Of a stretch of DNA of 64,000 nucleotides, positions 52,935 to 63,626 are shown piece after piece. The stretch is from Phymatolithon calcareum (taxonomy: Eukaryota > Rhodophyta > Florideophyceae > Hapalidiales): assembly GCA_977006965.1 (NCBI GenBank), contig OZ345372.1:2232001-2296000 (forward strand), written 5' to 3'. Position 1 is the stretch's first letter. The number at the start of each line of letters is the position of its first letter. The notes below the pieces were generated by a model. The model saw only the letters and a program-made list of their open reading frames with translations. It was not told the origin of the DNA and did no database searches. Made by a program: the position numbers and the translations under genes.

Positions 52935-53519
52935 GACGCCTAATCCGATTAACGCTGCTTGGGCTTGAAAAGTGGTCGTGTTAGGGTGGAGAAGATGGAT
53001 TTGGGTTCATGAACTTGGGGGACCTGCCAAGTATGCCCGATCTGAACTGATGATGTTCCTGAATGGGGAATGATTAATCACGTTTAGTTGCAGGTCATCA
53101 AATTTCAAGATTACATGCTTGACTACAATCGGGAAATTGTGTGAATATGCACGTAAATATTTGTGCTAAAATAAACTCCTTGAGCAGTATAACAGAGGTC
53201 AGACTAGGGAAGATTTTCAAAGAACTACAATATTTAAAATCTATGTAAGATATTTTCCGTAAATGCCTTCCTCAGAATCGTGATATCAGATATGTTGCAT
53301 CATCTTGGTCGTGATATGCGCACTGCATCGATGCACACGAGGATTCTAGGACAGCGATGCAGCTAAGACCAGGGAAATACTGAAAAATTGATTTTGCCCG
53401 TTACATCGGCACGCTCCCGAGAAGGCTGCCCATGTGCTGTCCAATTTGTGACCGGTGTGCGTCCCAAGAATTAACATCTACCTACGTGTGATATAGCTTA
53501 GAGTTAAAAGTTACAACGG
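52935..53519. other. Gene-free stretch upstream of the ArfGAP-type gene
   Basis: Contains the promoter of the small zinc-finger gene; nothing else supported. Confidence 0.4.
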
Positions 53520-53640
53520 GTAGGTTTTCGTTACTGCACCAGATCATCTGGTGGAGTAACAAAAACCTACATGATGATCATGTTGCACCTGACCATGCAA
53601 AATTTCAACCCAGAAAGACCCTGTCCGTCCCGCATTGGTA
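53520..53640. repeat. Short dispersed repeat containing a 51-bp palindrome
   Basis: Palindrome 53520-53570 (GTAGGTTTTCGTTACTGCAC and inverse, centre AGATCATCT). The flanks continue into a repeat (GACCATGCAAAATTTCAACC, AGAAAGACC) that recurs at 54365-54445 without the palindrome. Confidence 0.85.
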
Positions 53641-54364
53641 ACTCTTCAATAAGAATTCACGCTTTTGCTAGAGTTCTACAACCGGAGAGTTCTCAAAAAT
53701 CTTAAGAAACGTTGTGGAAATCACTTCCGATGCTGCGAGACAGAGAGACTTCGGAGTCATCTTGAATTTTCACATGCTAACATCGAAATGCTGGTGCGCA
53801 CCGGATAATTGATCACTAGCCAGAGCGGAAGAAGTCAGCAGGCTCCCGCTGGTCGAGAAATCGTCAGAATTCGTGCAGTGGACTTAATGTCTCTGTCAGT
53901 GCCTGCAGTGAGACGACCCTCGTCTGTTTGATCCCTTCTAGGAATTCGAAGAAGACGAGGACGAGGAATACCATTTCTGTTTTAGACACAAACTACAGAA
54001 CTTGTGTTTACCATTCCAAATGCTGACCAGGTCGAGGTGTCGTGTGAAATTTCTGACATTAAGGGTTAATGATTTGCTCCGAGGCGGAACTCGAAGCATC
54101 AGTTGTGAAAAGCGGCTAGATGTCTGTCCATATTTCAACTCAAAGCGTACGTGGAACCTTCCGAGCTATTCTTTGGACCGCCAGTGTGCTTATCTACGGA
54201 TTCGGGTACTCGTTCACATCGAATCGCACTGGTCTGGCTGTCACGAGCCGCGAGATGTCCCAGTAACACTGTCGAGAATGTCTGGGACAAGGGCACTGAC
54301 GAGTGCATGCCAATCTCCATCCTTCCTCTTGAAGAAATGTCGAGGCTCAATTATGGGCCAGGGG
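53641..54364. other. Gene-free stretch
   Basis: No supported gene; 53938-53990 is a short GA/TC-rich run. Confidence 0.35.
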
Positions 54365-54445
54365 TAGGTTTTGGTACTCCACCAGATCGAGTCGCACCCG
54401 ACCGTGCAAACGTTCAACCAAGAAAGACCTTGTCCGTGGCCGTAT
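54365..54445. repeat. Short dispersed repeat, palindrome-free copy
   Basis: GTAGGTTTTGGTACTCCACC, AGATCGAGTCGCACCCGACC, GTGCAAACGTTCAACC: the same order as 53520-53620 but without the inverted arm. Confidence 0.8.
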
Positions 54446-54600
54446 GGCCTTCGCAAAGTTTCCCCAAGCGTCTGCAGATGCGTTGATAACTTTTTAAAAA
54501 ATAATTCTCCAGCATTTCAGCTCAAAAATAAATATTCGAATATGTGCGAGATCTCGCCCATGGCACTAAAAAAAATTTATTCTGTGCAACAAGATCAACG

Positions 54601-54632
54601 AAATAACTAGTGTGTTAACAAACTAGTTATTT
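54601..54632. repeat. 32-bp palindrome
   Basis: AAATAACTAGT and its inverse around GTGTTAACAA. Confidence 0.8.
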
Positions 54633-54661
54633 AGTTTTTCAACCCTGCGAAATATTTTTGA

Positions 54662-54880
54662 TATTGTTTTTTTTCCAACTGTTTAGTTTTTTATTTGAAA
54701 GCCCTCATTAACACTCTTAAGACTGTACGGGAGCAGCTTTTCATAACTTGTTCATTCTAGTATATCGCCTGGTCCCTAATACAGGAACTCGTTCTCCATA
54801 TTTTCAATTATGGGACGCTGTAGAGTAGTATGGAGTGTAATGCCTTTTCCGCTCTTAACATATTTTTGATATTGTGTAGC
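54662..54880 (-). mobile_element. LINE L2 3' end (inverted)
   Basis: Minus-strand copy of the L2 tail. It reads on plus as TTTTTTTTCCAACTG, then GCCCTCATTAACACTC, CAGCTTTTCATAACTTG and AGAGTAGTATGGAGT, as at 23083-23224 and 60340-60400. Confidence 0.75.
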
Positions 54881-56039
54881 ACTTGTAGAGACTGTTGCCC
54901 TTACATCAGACGTACGCAGCAGTGCTGTATACGTACAATGTAAACGTCAGTGCGTGCATAGAACCGCCTCCTTACCAGTTTAGGAATTGCGTTTTTGCTC
55001 AAGAAACAAAGACGAGCCCGACACTTCCGGTGCGTTGTTCTTCATTACTTCAGGAATAGATGAAAATTATTTTTAGGAAAAGGATCCCTTGAGTTATTTA
55101 TTGGGCAACTTGGAGAAAAAATATATATTCGTGAGTCGCTATCGCGAGCAATAAATAATTTTTGAGCAAATTATTTACATTATTATATATCCGATTTACC
55201 AGTAATGAGTCCATTCCTAAGTCCAGAGGCGTATGGAAGGCTTTAGAGAAGTGGGATCTTCAGTCTTTATTCTAGATTTCCATGGGTCATTGGGTTTTTG
55301 GCTTCCATGCAATGCTTCGTTTGACAAGCTTGCACGTTAACCGAGTTGAAGATCACACTAATTGAAGTCTGCGGCGCCGATGATCTAAGCGGCTATGCCG
55401 ATATATTCTTTTTTATTAAAAATATGGAGCACTGGCCCGGAGTTCGGTGGCGGACAGTCGTTTCCGATTGAGTGGCTACCCGTCTCCTGTATTTTTTCCT
55501 CGGTCGGCACCATATTTGTAACAGTCGGATCGGATCAAACTTGTCTTCAGTTACCGCGGTGCTAAGTTCCAACTTCATTTTTCCCAGGATGTATAATCCT
55601 ACCTTCGTACACCTGCAATGCACAAAAAATCATCTTTTCGAAGTAAAGTCCCATTTTTATAAGGCTTTTAATCTATTAAGTTAGTAAAAACTTCTATTAT
55701 TAGAAAAGTATATTTGAGGCCTTATCGCGGAAACGGATGTATGCTACACATTTTCAAAAGCGGTTTTTATATCCTATAGAGAGCTAAGCACAGCGCGGCT
55801 CAGAATATGCAGAAAGTTTTAGATAAGTCCAACTAGAAAGACGTCAGAGAGAGAGGCCAGATGAGCTGAGCGAGCTTTTCTTGGAGTTCTGCACAATAGA
55901 AACTGGGGGCATGAGCCCAAAAATTTTCGAACTTTTCCTACTAGTACCAGATTTTATTTTTTAATCTTGGAATTTACTCCTGAAAATGCAAGGGATATGC
56001 GTTTCAACCGTTACGCCCTTTACAGCTTCGCTAATCTAC
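54881..56039. other. Gene-free stretch
   Basis: No supported gene; AT-rich with scattered short frames. Confidence 0.35.
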
Positions 56040-56352
56040 TCAAATCCTTATCATCCGGGTTAACGTTGTAGCCCTAGCTGGAAAACCCCTTCCCCGGAGG
56101 GAAAAGCTTGGGGGTTCACTTGACAGAGTTCTTATGAGGCTCAGGGTCACAGCTCTGTCAGAGCTCCGACGCGAATTATTTTTTAGTATTCCGGACTTTC
56201 GTGTAATAAGCAATACGCATTCATCGCTCCGTAGGCTAACAATAATAACGGCAATAGTCAGTGGGCTCGCAATATGGATTTTACACGGAACTCGGAAAAC
56301 AAGGGCGCAGCTCCTCACAAGAACTATTCTATCAGCAAATTATCGAACCAAC

Positions 56353-56559
56353 TTACTCGCATTCTTCAGCGTGCTCTTCTTCGTAAACATCGTATTCATT
56401 GCTCAACTCATCGGTAAGGTCAGAACAAGCACATTTGATAGCTTCACTCACCAATTGTTCATTCCAGAATCGCTCATTGACCTTCAATTGACTGCCGCTG
56501 TACCGTGAGCACGTGCTTCGCAATGCTCCAAATCCGCTCGACTTCGGCCGCAGAGCCAA
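56353..56559 (-). pseudogene. hAT transposase C-terminal remnant (element E copy 2)
   Basis: NERFWNEQLVSEAIKCACSD and the acidic end DVYEEEHAEE match residues 125-165 of the 21033-21539 product. Out of frame with the upstream part. Confidence 0.75.
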
Positions 56560-57221
56560 GCACGATATTGCAGTTGATGTATTGTGGGTTCGGGTCTTCT
56601 TTCTTTCGACGTTTAGCCAGCCTTTCTTTCAAAGCGGAACTCGTTATTCCATCAGGGTTCCCTCCGGTGTTTGGAGATGGTGTAGATGTAGCTAAACGAA
56701 AATCAACCACGGTCAGGGGTAGTGCCAATTCCATTGCTCGACATTGCTGCTTGTCGCGCAATTAAACAATTCAATTGCTCACTACGGTTAGTCAGCAATT
56801 CGGATTGCAATTTGAATACTTCCCGCAATAGTCAAGTTAATTGTTTATTCATGCCTCTTCTCCTAGGTGTACGAAACTTTCGTCTTCTGCGATAGCCTGT
56901 TCAACACGCTGGTTGACAACGCTTGACATAGCTTCCTTCACAGTTTGATCATCCCAGTAAGAGCGGTTGATTGACGTGAATGGATATCTCGAGGCTGTTC
57001 GCGAAGGAGTTGCATTAGCTGCTGTACAACTTGTTTCGGCTTCGGTTTCGGAATAGGTAGTACCATGATTGGAAGAGCGAAATTTGTTTAGGTGTTGTCG
57101 AGTGGGTCTGGTAGTTTGCTTTGGATAAATGTACGACTTCACTTTTTATATTGACTCTTCTGTCTGTCTTTTCAGAAACGGCACTATAGACACCCATACC
57201 GTTATACTTGAACGGATGAAT

Positions 57222-57305
57222 GAATTCAACCATCCATGTGATCGTTCTGTTGTAGTGGTCTACGCAGACCACTACAACAGAACGATCACATGGATGGTTG
57301 AATTC
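57222..57305. repeat. 84-bp perfect palindrome inside element D copy 2
   Basis: Arms of 40 nt, GAATTCAACCATCCATGTGA onward, match perfectly around ACGC. Less perfect in copy 1. Confidence 0.92.
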
Positions 57306-57334
57306 AGGAACGTTGTAACTGTATACAGTACGTA

Positions 57335-57368
57335 GAATTTTACGTACCTAATTAGGTACGTAAAATTC
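57335..57368. repeat. 34-bp palindrome present only in element D copy 2
   Basis: GAATTTTACGTACCTAA and its exact inverse. Element D copy 1 has only one arm (TTAGGTACGTAAAATTC, 1873-1889). Confidence 0.9.
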
Positions 57369-57485
57369 ACTAGGGGAGCACGGCAACATTTTGGCCCGAT
57401 AGTTATTTAGTTGATTTGGGCCAAAATGGTGCAGTGCTCCCCCGCTTGAACGCTTATACTGGCCCGAGTTATAATAAAATTAGAT

Positions 57486-58185
57486 GCTACTGTCGCCGAT
57501 TCGGTCCTGCGAGAAGTAACTATCATCTCTCATCGATCGTCAGCCAGGCAGACAGTGCTTCCTCAACATATGAACCGTTCATCTATCGGTTATATGTGCT
57601 CACCCTGGCACACCCTCACGGAGCCAGTCAACGGTCAAGCAATGATCACCCGTGATTGACGTTCAAGACGAGAAGACAATCAGTATTGTCGGTTGCGTAC
57701 CGACAATAGCCTACAGAAAACCTAACCGAAACAAGAGCTCGCTGTGCAGAACACCGAGCACATCTCTCGAGACTACCTGCAATGCTTACGCTAAATTGCT
57801 AGTACCTAACGGCACGCATACGTTGCGAACCGAAACATCTCAATTAGAGTGCGGTTCATTGTTTGCCATCGGCGACAGTCTAAGCCAAATCAGTCTCGAG
57901 CTCCCCCTGTAGATGGATACTATATAAGCTAGACTAGTTTCCCATCTCATTAAACTCGGCAAGCCGGAATCAAGTACAAGTACACACATCCTGCTTCACA
58001 CACCGTCTCCCCCCGTACCCGAGTACGCCTGGGAGGCGCCGCCCGCTCAATAAGCAGTTCACGCGTACGGCCCGCACTACCATTGTACCGCCACGCGCCG
58101 GTTCTGCGAGCGAGGCACCGGGAATAATCGTCCTGAGGTGCTCGGCCTATTCTACCGCGTTTCGTAGAGTTTTCTCGACAGCTAC
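57486..58185. mobile_element. Solo LTR with 5-bp target duplication
   Basis: 690 bp (57491-58180) starting TGTCGCC and ending CTCGACA, so 5-bp inverted ends TGTCG/CGACA, flanked by GCTAC on both sides. The insertion site is uninterrupted in element D copy 1. Size, TG...CA ends and a 5-bp duplication define an LTR left by recombination of an LTR retrotransposon. A TATATAAG near 57920 may be its promoter box if it reads on the plus strand. No internal retroelement sequence is in the window, so copia or gypsy type cannot be decided. Confidence 0.93.
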
Positions 58186-58691
58186 CGACAACCAATTACC
58201 ACGTACTACGCATGATACATTTGAAGTGATCGTTATTTCCGACAACTCTGCTCTTGCTGAACTATACACTTTCGTACAACCTACCTACCAGCAATTCGAA
58301 TTGCAATTCTTCATCAGAACCCAATTTGTGTCGAATTGCTACGAATTGCAATTAATTGCAATAGCAATGGATTGCGCACGACCCCTGACCACGGTAGCCT
58401 TCTCTTGTGTTGTCAAATGCTGAATGCAGCCCCTTTAAATTTTGATGATGGCTGACGCAAATTTCGGGTCCGACACAATTGCCGCATCTGCCGAGATTTC
58501 CCAGTTCGCACTGGTACAGATCAGCATCACGTTTGGTCTTGTCCTCACGAACAGAATCGATTAGCAAATCCAAATCCCCGCGGCACGCTGCCAGTGTATG
58601 ACCACATGTTTGTAGTGAGCGAGTTATTACATCAATTTCAGCCATCATTTTCATGTACTTTCGCACCTTGTTAGCGAAGCGAGTACCATGT

Positions 58692-59588
58692 TCAACTGAG
58701 ATTTCCGTCGGATGACCTGCTCAGATCAATCAGATCATCACGTATTTTGTCGAATCGACGCAACGTGTGATAATTACCCGACCAACCTGTGCGATTGTAC
58801 ATGATCGGGCGATAGTCGGTAAGATTACGGAAGAGGGCGGCGTTCGTCAGTTGTTTTGCTTCCTTCATGGTATCGTGAACGGTTTCAATTGTCTTTTTCA
58901 TGTCATGGTGCGCCGCCACCATGTCGTTCACTTCGAGGTTTAACAAGTGACTTGTACAACCCACGAACGGCTTCTTGCAGATACAAGCCACCTTCAGATT
59001 TGTGTCGGTGTTGTCGCTGATCAGGCAGACGCACCACTCATCGAAATATTGCCCATAGATTGCAAAGAACTTGTTGAAAAACTCAACGTGAGTTTCGGCA
59101 TTGAAAGCGGCGGTTTCCCCGTCACGCTTTTCGTCATCGCTATCGTCCGTTACGGCTTTCCCTATGGGTGACAGCGCTAGCAGTACCAACTGCGGACGGT
59201 ACTCGATAATAGACTTGCCTTTCGATTGAGTAGGAACAGGTGTGCAGTAGGAAGCAACGGCCGCCACATAATATGTGTCCGCGCAAGACCATCCATCAAG
59301 CAGTAGAGCACCGCGGATATTCCTCATTTCATGCGCTATACGCTGCTCAACCAACACCACGATCTTGAATATCACGGCCACGACAGTTTTGCACGCCAAC
59401 GGTACATTGATCCGAGAGAATCGACGGCACTCTCCATCTTCGACGATGGATGTCGGCGCATTCTTCACAGTGCCCAGTCGAATGTACCTATACATTTCCA
59501 TGTCGTACTCGGAAAGCGCGTTTCGTGCAAAATGGTAGCGTATCGAACCACCTCGGCGTTTGGAATCCGCGAACGCTTCATTGTACAA
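58692..59588 (-). pseudogene. hAT transposase, catalytic-core part (element E copy 2)
   Basis: 298 codons read through the RNase-H-like core: LLLDGWSCADTYYVAAVASY around 103-122, SDNTDTNLKVAC about 195-206, and FVGCTSHLLNLEVND about 211-225, the conserved hAT CxxH..NL block. It is followed by a predicted helical segment (ETVHDTMKEAK). It ends at 58692 by a frame shift; similarity resumes in another frame at 58666-58400 (KVRKYMKMMAEIDVI). With the N-terminus lost and the 3' end displaced it is inactive, but it identifies the family to which the short open frame at 21033-21539 belongs. Confidence 0.85.
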
Positions 59589-59775
59589 CCGAAGTATAGT
59601 TGCCTCTTGCGCTCTCAGGTCCTGATCGCGTCCGTAGCAGCTCTTCAGATGTGCATACGGATTTCTGAATAGTATGGCGGACGGGAAAACTCAGGACTCA
59701 AAGTAGTCCTATCACAGTCCTCTACGGGATTGTTGGTGCTTGGGCTCGACCACTTTCTGCCTTGCATTCTGCGGA

Positions 59776-60250
59776 TTAATACAGGCCTTCTTCGTTTTCC
59801 ATGCGTTCTATGAGTGTCTTGCTAAATAGTAAGAGCTCATCTAGTGCCTTTTCTGTTTCCAGTCGTTTTTCTCCTTCAAGTTCGTACCCTGCTAGCGTGC
59901 GTTCAAGGGTCTCCATATGCGCTCTGGCTCTGGTGCCGAATTCTTCAGTCATACTTGTTGGTGACACCTGTGGGAATCTTCCACAGGCATACTGCAGCGC
60001 GAGTTGTCTGTGCTTCACCTTGGGGAACTTGAGGATTGCTGGCAATTCTCTTGTCTTGTCGTATGGTATCTTTCTTGTCCGCTTCGATTCTAGGCGGTCT
60101 CCTTCCATTTCCAGAAATTTCGATCGAAGTGCTTGTGAAGATTGGTTTGTTTGGATATGCTTTACAGCTTCACCCAACGGCTCTCTGGTCTCCATCGCGG
60201 CGATATCTTTCCTCGTTTACTGCCATTCATGATACGTACGGCAATGACCG
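59776..60250 (-). mobile_element. LINE fragment, family L2
   Basis: The 139-codon frame (60195-59776) carries KHRQLALQYACGRFPQVSP and EKALDELLLFSKTLIERMEN, the family C-terminus. 5' and 3' ends are lost. Confidence 0.75.
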
Positions 60251-60272
60251 AGCTCAGTGCAATATGCTATTC

Positions 60273-60600
60273 CTATTCATTATTGCAATATATTGCAATA
60301 GGAATTAATTTCGTCGGAGCTCTAAGACAAGGACTCGTCGTATTGTCAATTATGGTGTCGCTGTAGAGTAGTATGGAGTCTAATGCCTTTTCCGTTCTTA
60401 ACGTTTCTCCGGAGTCCAGTTCATACTTTGTTAGGTTCATGCGTGTGGTCTCCAGGCGGCGCTCTACTGCCGTTTCGAATGTATTTGATATTAGCGTCGT
60501 GCTCACTTGAGGGAACCTTCCGCTTGCGTATTTTATGGCCAGCTGTTGATGTCTCACCTTGGCAAACATGAGGATGGCCGGGATCTCATCCGGTTTATCG
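60273..60600 (-). mobile_element. LINE fragment, family L2, second copy
   Basis: The frame 60569-60273 carries RHQQLAIKYASGRFPQVSTT and EKALDSILLYSDTIID, then breaks. It lies end to end with the previous copy, separated by an AT-rich patch (60256-60320) like one at 21776-21830. Confidence 0.72.
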
Positions 60601-60900
60601 TACGGTATTTTTCCTGTTTCTTCTTGCTTCGAACCTTGTGCCTTCTTTTGCGAACGTTGGTGTCACAGCGGTTATCGAACTAGTGGGGCTACAACGCATT
60701 CTATCCTTATCGGAGACGAGTCCCGAAGTTGAGTTTGAGTTCAAGCGACTCACAAGAGCGCTTGTCGGAAGAGAAATATGAATCAAAGACGTTTTGAGTA
60801 ACGAGAGGGTATTAGCGTAGAGAGTACTGCAAAAGGAGTCCTGCTACTATAAATTGAGGCTTTGGGCGCTCTTTCAAAAATAAAATCATCAAATATCCCC
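60601..60900 (+). mobile_element. LINE L1 3' tail
   Basis: VALQRI-like frame, then EFECKRLTRALVGREI and the TAAAATCATCAAATATCCCC end. Opposite orientation to the adjoining L2 copy. Confidence 0.65.
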
Positions 60901-61384
60901 TTTCAGATGAACGCCGGCCATACGATCATCTTAAGCCAGCAGCATTTGCCCACAAGATCACGTATTTGCTGTGCAGTGCACGCTTCGCCATGACCCACGG
61001 CCGCTCCAATCAGAAGAACGCGTCGCCGGTACCTGTTAGCGTTGGAAATGTGGTACGGAAGAGTTCAGTGTTTTTCCATGTATGAATTTCTCGCGCAATT
61101 ATCCCGGCTAGTAGTACAGCCAAATCTTTAAACGAAACCTAACTATTTAGGAGCAAAAAATCAAAAAGGGACAACCGTTAGAGACGCCCATATTAGTTTT
61201 TTAATGCAATTTTTTAAAGCCCCACAGTCATACGAATATACTGGCAAGGCTTCCTCAGGTGCTACCTTCACTAGGGCGGCTCTACTCTTATGTCTGGTAT
61301 TCTATCTGAGCCCCTAGCATGTACTCGGTTGTTTTCGATAGCTCTTAGTAGCAGTTTTCGAGGCGTCGCTTCTTCTTTCAGTAC
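60901..61384. other. Gene-free stretch with a retroposon scrap
   Basis: 61205-61290 matches 32690-32760 (AAAGCCCCACAG, GGCAAGGCTTCCTC). Nothing else supported. Confidence 0.4.
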
Positions 61385-61990
61385 AGGTCTTCTTCATTCT
61401 GCATACTCTCGATGATGCTTTTGCTGAAGAACAAAATGTCATCTAGTGCCTTCTCAGTTGCCGCTCTGTCTTGTTTGTTTGTATGTTTATTGCAGGTTAT
61501 TCGAATTACACAAAGTGTACATTATTCAACATCTAGGGGTCCTCTAAATGTTCCTGATATGGATCCATTCCTGGTACTCGCGTATCTGCTTCGCGCTAGT
61601 ACTGCTGCACACCACTCCACGGCGACATCCGTGTGCCCTTTGCGGAACGTTAATTCAATTCTTGCTTGTGACAGGACTCGAACCGGCGACCTCAACATTC
61701 CTGCCTGTATCATACCGAAATATGCGCACAGGTGCGGGGAGGCAGTTTTACCACTATACCACAGGTGGCGCTCTGTCTTCTTCCTTGAGTTCATAGGCTG
61801 ACAATTTGCGATCCAGGGTCTCCATGTGCTGTCTGACTTTGTTTCCGAATCTATTTGCCATCAGTGCTGTAGACACTTGGGGAAATCTTCCAAAGGCGTA
61901 CTGAACCGCCAGTTGCCTGTGTTTCCGTTGTGGAAATTTAAGTATTGCAGGGAGTTCTCTTGTCTTGTCGACGCCCTTATTAGTGCTGTA
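61385..61990 (-). mobile_element. LINE fragment, family L2, interrupted by a SINE
   Basis: The minus strand encodes TRELPAILKF, RHRQLAVQYAFGRFPQVSTA-like and METLD before the SINE at 61473-61768, then EKALDDI, FFSKSIIESMQNEEDLY after it. It is collinear with 60195-59776. Confidence 0.75.
61462..61779 (-). mobile_element. tRNA-derived SINE, copy 2, 11-bp target duplication
   Basis: The 296-bp body (61473-61768) starts CCACCTGTGGTATAGTGGTA on the minus strand (A-box TGGTATAGTGG at about 61763-61753). It carries the polymerase III B box GGTTCGAGTCC at about 61684-61674 and ends in an AAAC-repeat tail. CGCTCTGTCTT flanks both sides (61462-61472, 61769-61779). The B box is intact here, unlike the copy at 39040-39318. 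The body after the tRNA-like head (about 180 bp) is shared by both copies. Confidence 0.92.
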
Positions 61991-62134
61991 AGATCAAATA
62001 CTCCCACTTGCTCGGTAGAAGTGCTCTGTTGAGTACAGGAAGCAAGTCCTTGCCATGGCCTGACACAGTGCAACGCGAGAAGAATTGGTGACCCTCGCGG
62101 GTGTGATCCAGACCGTAGTGAGGAAGAAGCTTAC

Positions 62135-63496
62135 TTTTTCTTTTGAGGAAATTCGCTGCATGGACCGAAAAAGGTGGCAAAATTCGCTAAATCGGCACCC
62201 CTTGCAATAACTACTACTCGTTATGATACACAGAACACTCCAAAGAAATAAACTTATCAAAAAAATAATATTTATTTCATGCGCAATGCTCTATGCTTCA
62301 GCTCCTCGTCGCAAGTACCATCTCCGTCATCGCAGGCGGTGAGGTCAATTATCATGGACTGAGCCGCTTTGTCGATGTGTTTTCGCTTCGCCTCAACAAC
62401 ATTGCGGATGTTCGGCTTGGCGCATGTCTGCGAGAAGTAACCGTTGTTTCCGCACGAGGAGCCGTGACGGGACCTCATTTCGGACGGGAAGTAGGGCCTC
62501 TTGCGCTTGCGGCCCAGCTTAGCGACAAGGTCAAACGGAACCAAATCATCCTGTACTAGCTGGTAATCAGTGACTGCAACACGAATGATGATGCCCTCGT
62601 GTTGCTTGGCCCACGTTATCAATAGCCATGGGTCCCACACCAGATCTTGTTTCACGGGTCGAGCGCGACTCGATGCTGCGCCAAGCGTCTAGAACAGTAC
62701 AAAAGTGCAACGACGACGTGGATACATGGCCGCTGGTGCTCTTCAAAGTGGCGGCAAGAGCATGTAGCGCGGTAGTCGCTGTTAACTACCACAGGGAATG
62801 GTGTCACTTGGCTGCTAACAACAAACCTCAGCATGTCACTTTCGATGACCTCCGGCTCCACAAGCGACTTCTCCGGTCAGAGGATTTTCCTGGTGCTTCT
62901 TGTAGCAGCAAGGCGTGAGGAACTTGCCTTGCCAATAGACGTGTTGTGGGCGATTACGAGGTTGACAACGTCGTCAAAGTTTGCTCCAGGGCAGTCACCC
63001 ACCCTTAGCACGAGCTCCCTCTTCTCCATGAGTTCAGACCGTTCGGGCGAGAGCGTTGTGAGTTAGCTCAGCAGTCGAATGCGACGAGGTGCAGAGTACT
63101 TTGCGTAGCAGATTTGTAGTGTAATAATAAGGAAGCTGATTGAATATATGGGTAGTCAAGGAGCATGGGCAATTGGTACACTCAGCAGAACCCTGAAGAA
63201 GCCCACATGGACCCCTACCGAAGAGAATGAAGTGGCACGAGCCATTGACGTGATATTATGCAATTCTGAATAAGATAACTGACAACTCTCGATGCTAGTA
63301 TAACGCGATTAGAAACGTGCCGACTTTCCTCAAGTTGGGACACATGGTACCTTCTCAATAAATCCTCTTAATTACATGTAATGATAAGCGGCTGTCTAGC
63401 TGAAATCATAACGAGTAGTAGTTTTTGCAAGGGTGTCGATTTAGCGAATTTTGCCACCTTTTTCGGTCCATGCAGCGAATTTCCTCTTTTTCTTTT
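62135..63496 (-). mobile_element. MULE (Mutator-like element) with 82-bp terminal repeats and 10-bp duplication
   Basis: Spans 62145-63486 (1342 bp). Terminal inverted repeats of about 82 bp (62145-62227, 63405-63486) start GAGGAAATTCGCTGCATGG. TTTTTCTTTT flanks both ends (62135-62144, 63487-63496), in the 9-11-bp range of MULEs. Inside are zinc-binding remnants of a MuDR-type transposase. It is too short for a full transposase, so non-autonomous. Part of the interior (63150-63380) recurs at 48170-48320. Confidence 0.93.
62272..62861 (-). pseudogene. MuDR-type transposase C-terminus: SWIM finger and zinc knuckle
   Basis: In the frame 62861-62652 a SWIM zinc finger is clear: CSCRHFEEHQRPCIHVV (C-x-C...C-x-H), the C-terminal signature of MuDR transposases. 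In the next frame (62655-62272) a basic stretch RKRKRPYFPSEMRSR leads into CGNNGYFSQTC, a degenerate CCHC knuckle with Tyr in place of the usual His. The two frames overlap by 4 bp in different registers, so a frameshift separates them. The catalytic DDE domain is deleted. The minus-strand piece upstream (63035-62880) encodes KRELVLRVGDCPGANFDDVV without a domain I know. Confidence 0.8.
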
Positions 63497-63626
63497 AGCT
63501 CACGAACTTCGCAATAAGTCTTTTGCTGCTGAATTTCTATTCTTCCAGGGCAGCATATATTTTGCTGGATTTTCTGATATGGAAAGAGCTGCGTTCCGGC
63601 CTCCTACTTGGGAGTAACTATCATCT
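63497..63626. other. Short spacer between MULE and LINE fragment
   Basis: No feature seen. Confidence 0.4.

Larger units (their letters stand above)
56706..58395 (-). mobile_element. Non-autonomous hAT-type element D, copy 2, inserted in element E
   Basis: Spans 56714-58387 with CAGGGGTAGTGCC and (inverted) CAGGGGTCGTGCGC ends. The perfect 8-bp duplication ACCACGGT (56706-56713, 58388-58395) joins the two parts of the host transposase. Without its 690-bp solo LTR and the 5-bp duplication it is 979 bp, against 961 for copy 1. The small frame at 56849-57142 is nearly identical to 2083-2373. Confidence 0.93.
56040..59665 (-). mobile_element. hAT element E, copy 2, split by a second hAT element
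   Basis: The transposase begins within 59665 (already 5'-truncated, at NPYAHLKSC) and runs on the minus strand to 58396. It is interrupted by element D copy 2 and resumes at 56705, with EVERIWSIAKHVLTVQR near 56530 and a C-terminal piece at 56559-56353 (NERFWNEQLVSEA). It is frameshifted in several places. The left limit is approximate. Confidence 0.75.

Noticed and set aside
60256-60320. Small transposon flanked by GAGCTC
   Set aside because: The AT-rich patch resembles 21776-21830 but has no consistent inverted ends; the GAGCTC match is only 6 bp and palindromic.
61670-61768. Possible tRNA gene (A box and B box on the minus strand)
   Set aside because: The tRNA-like part is embedded in a longer repeated body with target duplications and an AAAC tail, and it does not fold into an obvious cloverleaf; it is the head of a SINE.
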